A stretch of DNA of 60,684 nt, taken from the NCBI RefSeq assembly GCF_000220395.1, contig NW_004085881.1, forward strand, positions 1-60,684, in the 5' to 3' direction. A program made the position numbers and the translations under genes. Shown here one piece after another: positions 51,651 to 60,684 of this stretch; positions within the stretch are counted from its first letter, which is position 1; each line of letters opens with the position of its first letter. Source of the stretch: Ichthyophthirius multifiliis. Taxonomy: Eukaryota > Ciliophora > Oligohymenophorea > Hymenostomatida. The notes below the pieces were generated by a model that saw only the letters and a program-made list of their open reading frames with translations, made no database searches and was not told the DNA's origin.

Positions 51651-53974
51651 TCAAAATTCTTAATAGATTTTTACACCTTTATATTTTATAATAAAAAAAA
51701 AAAAAAAAAAAAAACTTTTTGAATTTTCAAGTTCTTTCCACTATTATTTATTAATATCAAAATTTTATAAATAAACTTTTAACTCAGGTAAAAAAGAAAC
51801 ACAAATTTCAAAAAGTGGTTTAACTACAAAATCAATAAATCCAATTTAGCTTTTAGGAATATTAACATTATCCCTATCACATAAATAAGTTACAGGTAAT
51901 CCTAATTACTTTTCATTATCTCCTTAATTAAAGAATTCATTCATGATTTTAATAGACCATTAATAAGATATTTTCCAATTTTTAATAGGATTACTCAGAT
52001 CAGCTGCATGGATTAGAATTTCCATGCAATTTTATTTATCTTTATTTTTTATATCGAAATCTAATATCTTTTTAAATAAAAAAATAATAATATATTTAAA
52101 TATACCTGAATCTAATCTTGTTTTCATTTTTCCAATATCAGAAAAGTGACGTGACATATCAGTAGCTAGAATCATATTTATAATAATTTGCCTTATTATT
52201 TTGAATTCTTTTATTGTAAATGATCTGAATATATTTATACTTTCATTATTTAATGTATCTTCAAACATTTTACTCACATGAAAATTTTCTAATACACTTT
52301 TATCTTTTTATTTTTAAAAATAAAAAGATAAATAATATATCTATTTATTTAAAAATACCATTATATTTAAGAGCTAAATTATTTTAAGTATTTATCATAT
52401 ATTAATTATTAAGCCCCGGATGCTAATAGTCATGAGAAGAAGCTGATATATATATTGCAGCTTCTTCTAATGGAGAAACTTCTGCTAAATCTATAAAGTT
52501 GCATTTAATAAGAAGAAAATGCATAAATTAAGTAACATCAAAAGCATGCAATTAACTATGATAAATAGCTTCCTATTTATAATTGTTTTAAATATTTTTG
52601 GCAAATCCAAAAAAAATTTTAAAATCAATTTAAAGTTAATTAATTAACTATCTTTTTTCAAATAAAAATAATAATAAATAAGAAAGTTCTTCTCCTTATC
52701 CGAATTTCTATAATTCAAAACAGTCAAAACATGAAATATCTTCAACCTTAATTTTTTTTTTTTTAATTATAAAGGAATTAAACATTTAAAAAATATAAAG
52801 CATAAAGCCTTTAATAAAAAATACATAATTATTAAAATAATCTAAAATATTTTAAGGAACGATTGTAGTTTAATATTATTGTTATTATTAACCTAAATTA
52901 ATATTGTATTTATTATTCTTATTTTATGATATAAAATACTGAAAGTTTTATCTACTTCTTTTTTAAAACCAATCATCACCCTTTTTTTATATTATTTTAT
53001 ATCTAATTTAATCAAATATATAATACTATTATTTATTTGCCTTCACTTTTTTCCTCTATTTAAGGTTCATAGAGACTATTTTATTAAATAACTTCTATTA
53101 TCCATTAGAATTTTCTAATAATGGATATATTATCGAACACATCTTTCAAATTTTCTAAAATCTAAATTAATTTTTATGCCGGTGTTCTTATTTAATTTAC
53201 TATTTTAGAGTTTTTAAATGTATTTACTTTTCTAAAAAGTAAAAATATTCTAAATAATCTAAACAAAGCCCTAAATATTTAAGCAATATTCGTAAATGTA
53301 GTTATATTATCAAACTTTATTTCAATAATAATTAACATAATACTTATTATAATTATAAATGCATCTAACAATTATAATTTATCATTAAAATACTATTTTT
53401 AATTATAAATATATTCTTATTTTATAAAATAAATTTAATTATACTTAACATGATTTTGCATATACGTTTAAAAATATTTCGATTGTAAATATCACTAAAA
53501 TAACTAATTCAATAAAAATCAATATTTTTTATATATTTTGTGTATCTGTATTTTCTGTAAAATTATCCAAAATTATATTTATACATATTATTAATGTATA
53601 GATTAAAACTAATAAAACAATAAAAAATTTAGTTGGTTTATAGTCAAGAAGAAATTTTATTCTTCTTCTGTTTTAACCAATTAACCTTTTTAATTATTAT
53701 ATTTTTTATTTTTTTTTTATTAATACTTTATTTTTTAATTAGATTTCTATTTTTTTTACTATTTTTAATCTTATAACTTTTATAGGTCTTCAAATTTTCT
53801 TATTATTTATTGTTATTAATTATTTTTTATATCATAATTAGGCTTTTTAACAATTATATTATCAAATCTTGTATTTTATTCTTCTCTTTAAGTAACAAGT
53901 ATTTGATTTTATTGATCTTTTATTTATTTATTTGTTTCTTCACTTTCAGTTAAAATAATTTAATTTTATGACAT
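51651..53974 (-). CDS. Voltage-sensor-like domain fused to a cyclic nucleotide phosphodiesterase
   Basis: This is a predicted membrane phosphodiesterase of about 650 aa from about eight exons, starting at ATG 53974. A Gln/Lys-rich N-tail leads to four helices: S1 (FFIVLLVLIYTLIICINIIL), S2 (ILVIFTIEIFLNVYAK), S3 (QLLDAFIIIISIMLIIIEI) and S4 with regularly spaced arginines (RALFRLFRIFLLFRKVN). No pore helices follow. A linker (RTPAQKLIQILENLKDVFD) joins the catalytic domain: IYHSQLHAFDVTQ, the metal site HDYQHPGLNN, SVLENFHVS, ILATDMSRHF, IHAADLSNP and KSQIGFIDF with the invariant Gln. All PDE family I residues are present. The last intron contains a run of about 22 T on the minus strand and is best spliced out, giving an end of ...KIYQEF. 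Confidence 0.85.
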
Positions 53975-54761
53975 TTTAAAAAAATGTTAAAGAAAACAAA
54001 TTAATATAATAAATAATTATAAATATTATTTTAATAATATTTTTTTATAAAATAATTTATTATTTTTTAATATTAAAAATAATTGAATTTTATTAATTTA
54101 ATTATATTAATTTAAATTGAAACTAATTCAAACAAAATTATATAAATACAAAAATGGAATATCTTTATAGTAATAATTATTAAAAAAAAAAAAAAATTCT
54201 TTTTTTTTCTTAATTCTATTATATTCTAAATTAATAATAAAGATTATATATTTAAATAATTCTTTTACATAAATAAATAAAAATATAGACTATAATTATG
54301 TCCAGTATTTTTTTTTTTAATATAAAAAAAAGCTATTAACCATTTTTCTCTCATTTTTTTTTAGTTGATTGAGTATTTTTTTAAAAAAATACAGATAAAT
54401 TCATTATAAAAAAAAATTATTAATATTTATAAACTATAATAAATATATATATTATTTAAATTATTTATAATGCTTTGAATTTAATTTCATATTTTTCCAT
54501 TTTTTTTTAAGAAATCATTAAAAAAAAATCTATTTTATAATATTCAAAATATATAAATTTAAAAATATCCATTTTTTTATTTATTTATTAATAATACTTA
54601 GAGATAAAAATAAATAATTATTCAAAAATAATATTGTAAGAATCAATAAATAAAATTAAATAAAAAAAATTTATTAAAATCGAATTTTTTATAATTTTAA
54701 ATAAAAATTTAAGAAAAAATAAAAAAATTTATAATAAAAAATTTAAATAAAATCTTAAAAA
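53975..54761. other. Divergent intergenic region (shared promoter area)
   Basis: About 790 bases separate the divergently transcribed phosphodiesterase and kinase genes, so both promoters should lie here. The sequence is A/T-rich with poly-A/T tracts, and I recognise no motif. Confidence 0.6.
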
Positions 54762-57144
54762 ATGAATTAATATAAATAAAATGAATTTATTGAAGGCGAT
54801 GAAAAACTCTTTGATAAATACTAAAAAGGATAATTTATTGCACAGGGAAACAACAAAGTTTTTGAAGCCATAAATATTTATACAAATTCTACTACTGAAT
54901 GTTTAAAAGAGATAAAAATAGATTTATAAGATATCTATTTGTATGGTAGTTTTAAAAATGAAATTCGAATATTAGAAAAATGTGTTTAGTATCCACATCC
55001 TAATATGATAAAATATTACGGATATTTTATATAAAAGTAGTAAGGATTATATAACGGAAATATAATAATGGAAAAAGGCTTACTTTCATTAGATAAATAT
55101 AAACGTTTATTACAGAAATAAGCTAAATAATAATAATAGACTCCTTAATTTAATGAATATGAGTTAGTTAATTTAATTAAAAGCCTTATTGATGTATTTG
55201 CACATTTATAAATAAATAATATAGCTCATAGAGACATAAAACCATCAAACATAATAGTAATGGAAGATTAACTATAAAATAAAATATTTAAAGTATGTGA
55301 TGTTGGGGTAGGAACTCAAATAAATCCAGATTAAGATAATACAATCAATAGAAGTATTATAGGAACAAAAACATATATGGCTCCTGAAATTTATGATAAT
55401 TTAAATGAATAATTTAGCGAATATAATCCTTTTAAAAGCGATGTTTTTTCTTTAGGGCTTCTTTTTATAGAATTATGTACTTTTGAAAATATTGGTGAAA
55501 ATAGATTAAAATAATAAAATTTCTAAGCTTATATTAAAACTTTAATAAAATTTATCAAATAAAAATTCTTTTTGATTTAAGGTCTTTACTAAATTATAAA
55601 ATAAATGCTTATTTATGATAAAAACGAAAGACCTTGTTTCTTGAAAATATAAGAATTAACTAAAAATTTGAAAATAGTATTTTTAATTTTATTTAACTAT
55701 TTTTATTTTTAATTTTTTAATAAAAAGAGAAGTTATAGTATGTTTTAATTTGCTAAATAAAAGTCTCATTAAATATGGGAAGGAATTCTTTCAAATACTA
55801 ACTTTAATTAATAAATTTAGGAAATAATAGATAATAATTGTAGCTATTTAAAAATCAACTTAGATAGGTAAATTTTATTTAAAATATAAAAAATACTATA
55901 TTATTTATCTTTCATTAGATTTGAAACAGAAAAATAATAATAAGCACTATTATTGTTAAGAGAATAATTAGCTAAGCTTAAATTAGTTAAATACTATTTT
56001 ATTATAGATTAATAAAAGATAACTATTGATTAGTCGTAAATGATAAGTTAAATATTAGCAAAATAAACTAGCTTATCAAATTTATAAATTTAGTTTTATA
56101 ATAATAGTTTAGGAGAAGCAGGTGCAATTAATATATTTAAAGGAATTTCATAATGTACTAATTTAAGAATATTACACATTAATATATCACAGTAAAACTT
56201 ATAATTAATTTTATATAATATATAAAAATAGTAACAGCATTTTATCCTCTTCAATAATAAATGGGTTTTAATGTTTGAGAAATTTGGAAAATTTAGAAGA
56301 GTTAATGATTGATTTTACATCAAATGGATTATAAATAGAATGTACAGATACCTTAAGTAATACAATTTCCTAGTTTTCTAATTTAAAGATTTTAATTATT
56401 AAACTAAGCAATAATGAATTAACATATAAAGGAATTAAAATATTAACCGAAGCTTATAAAAAGCTTAATTAAATAAATTAATTGCATCTTAACTTTTCAC
56501 AAAATAAAGAACATTTCGGGGATTAAGGTTTTATTGAAATCGGAAATCTTATAGAATAATAGCCAAAATTAACAGATTTATGTATAGTCCTTTCAGTGTA
56601 AAATTTATATTGAATTTTATTTTTAAATTTTTCAATCTTATTTATTATTAGAAATAAGTTAAAAAATAGAGGATTAGAGCAATTTTCTTTAAGTTTAAAA
56701 AAACTAAAAAAATTAAAAAGTTTGAGCTTATATTTATGGGGGTAATTGAAAATAATTAATTAAATAATTAATATTTTTTTTAATAAAAGTAATTAAATAC
56801 AAGGATCAGCTTTTTAAATGCTAGGTTAGGCATTATAAGAATTAGAAAATTTACAAGATTTACAATTGAATTTGTCAAAGTAAAAAATTAAAAAAAATTG
56901 ACTAATAATTAAATAATATAAAAAGTAACAAAATTACACTTTAAGGAATAAAAGAAATTTCAAAAGGTTTATAATTAAAAAGTAAATTAAAAAACGTAAA
57001 ATTAATTATGGATGGATGTGATTTAAATACAGAAGATATGGTATATATTGGGAAAATTATTGAAAATAGAAATTTAAAGAGTTTTTATTTAAATATTTCC
57101 AAGTAAATTTTTATTTTTTTATAAAAATATTAAACTTAATAATA

Positions 57145-57215
<71 letters not shown>

Positions 57216-57728
57216 ATTCATATTTTTTAGTAATAAAATTAATTTTGATGGAATTTCACATTTAGCTTAAGGAATTAGAAATTCTCTAAATTTAGAAGAA
57301 TTATCTTTGAATTTTAATCATATGGGTGGTATATCCGGGTTAGGTCATATTTTATTGTTTTAACATATTGTAAAATGTGAAAAACTTAATAGTTTATTTT
57401 ATAGTGCATAATAGTAAAACAATACATATATATATTTCCTTAATAATTATATTTAAATATAAACAATTTTAAGGTGTGATATAAAAGAAAAAGAATTTGA
57501 AGAAATAACTAAAATATTAGGGCCTCAAAAAAATATAATATATTTAAGCTTAGACTTAGATAAGTAATTAAATTCTTTTTTTATTAATAATATCTAAGAA
57601 AAATAAATTTTATTTTTAATTTTTAAAAATTAAAAAGTAATTTAATTTCAGATAAAGCAAAAAGCTAATTTAAATTAGATATTGAAAGTTATTTTAAACA
57701 AAATAAGCTTATAGAATTAAGTATATGA
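54762..57728 (+). CDS. Protein kinase with C-terminal leucine-rich repeats
   Basis: This is a predicted cytosolic serine/threonine kinase followed by ribonuclease-inhibitor-like leucine-rich repeats, an arrangement frequent in ciliates. The start MNQYKQNEFIEGDEKLFDKY leads to a weak glycine loop (IAQGNNKVFEA, only one of three glycines) and the catalytic Lys in ECLKEIKID. HRDIKPSNIIV and the metal-binding DVG (for DFG) in KVCDVGVGTQ follow, then MAPEI and SDVFSLGLLFIEL. After about residue 290 the repeats show the pattern NLRILHINIS, NLENLEELMIDFTSNGLQ, FSNLKILIIKLSNNELT and INQLHLNFSQN, spread over many small exons with 40-110-nt introns. One intron near 57115-57230 carries a long TA repeat. 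The end is YFKQNKLIELSI and TGA. The active-site Asp and Lys are present. Confidence 0.85.
57143..57213. repeat. TA microsatellite inside an intron
   Basis: About 70 bases of nearly uninterrupted TA lie within an intron of the kinase-LRR gene, making that intron longer than its neighbours. Confidence 0.9.
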
Positions 57729-58648
57729 GAAAATTTAAAAACAATATAAAAAATTGTTATAGAAAGATTTGTAATAAATTAATTTGTATAAATTATTTTA
57801 AAAGTATTTATTATCTCAAAATATTTTTATATTTTCCTTTTTTATAAATTTTACTTTTTACGGAATATTAAACTTATTTTTAAAAATTTAAATAAAAATT
57901 AATTTATTCAAATACATAAAATAATTTGAACTTTTTTGAATTAAAAATTAAAATCATTTTATAAAAAATTGTATTTAAAAATAAATAATATGTTTTAATT
58001 TTATGTGAATTATAAATATGATTAAATTCGCAATAAAGAAATACTTTAATAAATTCTAATCAGATTTTTTTAAAAAAAATTGACATTGATTTTTATCAAC
58101 TTCCATATATAAATAATTAAATTAAATTAAGAAAGAGATAAATAATTATAATTTATTTAATAAGAATTCAAATGTATATTTTTATAATATTAATATTTTC
58201 ACAACTTTATTTAAAGAATAAATTTAATATTGTGTTAAATTATTCATTCGTAACATTCGCATAATAAATAAATTTTTGTTTTTATAATGAGATTAAATTT
58301 AATATTATCAATACATTTATAATTATTATAATTGTATTCCTTTATAAAATATTAATTTGATATTTATTAATAAAGGAAAATATAGTTAAACTTTAATTTT
58401 TTTGTTTTTTAGAGGATAATTTTTCTAAGATATTTTTATTATTGAAACTTTAGTTTTATTTATAAAAATAAATATTATTAAGAAAAGTATATCCTATCAA
58501 AATTAAAAAAGAAAAAGTATATTTTCTTATAAAAATTATTGATTTTGACAATACTTTTAAATACATATTAATTAAAATATAAAATTGAATAATTTTTCTT
58601 AAAAAAATGTAAAAAAAAATATACAAAAATTACATATAAATATTTTTA
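57729..58648. other. Convergent AT-rich intergenic region
   Basis: About 900 bases between convergent genes. Only A/T-rich sequence was seen. Confidence 0.65.
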
Positions 58649-59431
58649 TCATAAAATTGGAATTGAATTAATTGCATCCATATTAATGCTAAAACTTCCT
58701 CCACAGAAATTTTTATTTTTTAATTTATCTTTTTCTTTTCGGAATCCCTTTCCACGAACTTCTTTTAATCTTTTATTACCTTCATCTCCAAATAAGTCAC
58801 CTTTTCCAAATTTGGCTTTCGCTTCATGAGAATTATCAGCTAGTTAAGCAGGAAGAAATTATAATTTACTGTCATCACATTTTTAAAAATATTTTCTTAC
58901 ATTAAGCTTTTATTCTTTTTATTCTTCTACTTATTATTATACTTAATTCTAGTATACATCTTCTTCTTGTGTTTATTTTTTGTTATTATCTATTATTTTC
59001 GATAATTATTAATTCTTTTTTTATTTTTTTAAGGTTTTTCTTCTTCTGATTCTTCATAATTACTATTTTATAGTTTTTTTTATTCTATTTTTCTTTCTTT
59101 TCTTTTTTTAAGTTTTTTCTTATAACTCTTAAATTTCTTATTCTTCATCATCATGTAAAATGAATTATTTTATCATTTCTTTGTGATTTGTAACATAAAA
59201 TTTTATTATTTTTAAAGTTTTTTTGATGAAAAAGCGCATTCCTTTTTTAAATTTATTAATTTAAAAAATAATATACTTAATACTTTATACATTGTTTTCA
59301 AAATCAATTCCAGATTTTTTTTAAAGTTTTTTAGCAACAGACTCCAGCCCAATTTAAATAAGATAATTATAAATTAAAGGTAATATATCAGTTGAAACTA
59401 TTTTTCTTATTTATGGTTTATTTTATTTCAT
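58649..59431 (-). CDS. Nopp140/SRP40-like nucleolar protein (LisH plus SRP40 C-terminal domain)
   Basis: The family (NOLC1/Nopp140, yeast Srp40) chaperones box C/D and H/ACA snoRNPs in nucleolus and Cajal bodies. The start MKQNKPQIRKIVSTDILPLI at 59431 enters a LisH motif (YNYLIQIGLESVAKKLQKKSG). An intron of about 112 nt follows (about 59182-59293). The middle is a charged Lys/Glu/Gln linker, much shorter than in animals, containing at least one more intron whose boundaries I could not settle. The C-terminus is the diagnostic SRP40 domain: ADNSHEAKAKFGKGDLFGDE, EVRGKGFRKEKDKLKNKNF and CGGSFSINMDAIN, ending PIL and TGA at 58649. The usual acidic serine repeats are missing; phosphorylation sites are therefore few. 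Confidence 0.85.
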
Positions 59432-60684
59432 ATTCCTTTTAGTTTATTTTTATTAAATTAATTTTATATACTTATTTTTATGTATGTTGTTTTTTTTTTT
59501 TTTAATTTTTTATTTATTATTTTTTGTACTTTGTATTTTTTATACTTAATTATATATTACTTGTAAATATTGGTTTATTTTGTTTTCCGGTAGTTTTTTA
59601 AAAAAACAGAATCAAAATAAATAAAAAGGTAGTTGTCTAATTTAAATCACCTTTTTTTTGTTGATCGAGTTTTTAAAATTATATTAGGCTTTGAATCAAA
59701 TTTTAAATAATTTTTTTATAAAAATATTCTAAAATTTAAATTTAAAAAATAATTACAGATTTTGTTTAAATAAAAATAAATAGATTACAAATTTATATTA
59801 AAAATTAATCATCACTAAAAGAATATAAAAAAAATATATAATTCAGAATATTTTTATAAATATTAAAATAAATAATTTAAAAAAATATATTTTGATCAAT
59901 AAATATATATATATATAAATATATATAATTTTAATATGTCACCTATTTATGATTTACTAATTTCTCTTTACATACATATATATTATAAATAGAAAGCATA
60001 AAAAAACTATATATCACTAATTTTATAATTTTTTTTAAAAATTAATTAGTTTTATATCGTTCTACTTATCTTCTTACCCTTTATTTAATTTTCGAGTTAA
60101 ATATTGATTTTAAAGAAGAAAAAAAAGTGAATTTTATAAGTTTTACCATATACATTTATTAATAAATGATACATTAATTGTTTTTCGTTTTTTTATTATT
60201 TTTAATTACTGTAAAATATGATTTATTACTCATTTCTAAAGTACTTAAGTTTACCTTTTTTAAAGGTTTAATTTATAATTAGTAAATAAAATTGCATTAC
60301 CGTCAATATTATTGCGGCTTTAAATAACAATTTCTCATTTATTAAAATTCTTATTTTAATAATATAAATATTTTATATTAATATAGATTTAGATAATTAT
60401 TATTATATATACTTATAGTTTATATTTTGCTCAGTAATAATTTATTTTATTATCAAAATTAAAAATAACCTAAATAAAATATGAGTCTTATTAAATACTA
60501 GTACATTTATATATAAATATATAATATTAATATTTTATTTATGAAAATGTCGAAAAATCAAATATATTTTTTATATGTTTAAAATTAATTATTTATATAT
60601 AGTGCAAAATAAAAAAATTATAAATTTTATTAATTTTATTCATTTAATATATATAAATATTTTTATTTTTTAATAAATAATATA
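59432..60684. other. AT-rich region to the window end
   Basis: About 1.25 kb with no supported gene. It contains the recurrent GAGTTTTTAAAA motif at about 59662-59678. Confidence 0.6.

Noticed and set aside
51665-51720. Poly-Phe tract at the end of the phosphodiesterase
   Set aside because: The T-run is best explained as intron sequence; splicing gives a plausible tail ending KIYQEF.

Overview
The window reads as nuclear DNA of an oligohymenophorean ciliate, probably a somatic (macronuclear) type sequence. Every recognisable gene uses TAA and TAG as glutamine and stops only at TGA. The DNA is extremely AT-rich, and coding exons stand out as islands of higher complexity. Nearly all introns are GT...AG (mostly GTA...) and about 38-90 nt long. 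Very AT-rich hymenostomes such as Ichthyophthirius fit this picture, but I leave the genus open. No bacterial operons, CRISPR arrays, rRNA or intact mobile elements were seen. All exon joins below were worked out by eye from frame continuity and family motifs.

Layout. 1-4.7 kb: ribosomal protein eS19, a Yip1-family Golgi protein and ribosomal protein uS15. 6-10.6 kb: an unresolved coding-like stretch, an EF-hand protein, a small zinc-finger gene and a weak K-rich region. 11.6-13.3 kb: an SLC22-like transporter. 13.6-21.8 kb: a mostly minus-strand block of poorly recognised genes, including a degenerate Rab-like gene, plus a fatty acid 2-hydroxylase-like gene on the plus strand. 22.5-26 kb: a large gelsolin-like/dual-specificity phosphatase gene. 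29.4-30.5 kb: ribonucleotide reductase small subunit. 31.4-33.4 kb: two identical U2 snRNA genes with a small ORF between them. About 36.2 kb: a degenerate tRNA-Lys-like sequence.

37.5-47.9 kb: gamma-glutamyl hydrolase, AFG2/SPATA5 AAA ATPase, a METTL13-like protein and a Kelch-BTB protein, all on the plus strand. 48.3-51.5 kb: 2-Cys peroxiredoxin and mitochondrial elongation factor G. 51.6-54 kb: a cyclic nucleotide phosphodiesterase fused to a four-helix voltage-sensor-like domain. 54.8-57.7 kb: a protein kinase with leucine-rich repeats. 58.6-59.4 kb: a Nopp140/SRP40-like nucleolar protein.

The genes do not form one pathway. Loose themes are translation and ribosome biogenesis (eS19, uS15, AFG2, METTL13-like, EF-G, Nopp140-like) and signalling (phosphatase, kinase, phosphodiesterase, EF-hand). 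The most striking observations are the voltage-sensor/phosphodiesterase fusion, the gelsolin-phosphatase-gelsolin architecture, three same-direction single-base frame breaks in mitochondrial EF-G, several family members lacking catalytic residues (FA2H-like, METTL13-like, Rab-like), and the perfect 322-bp U2 duplication.
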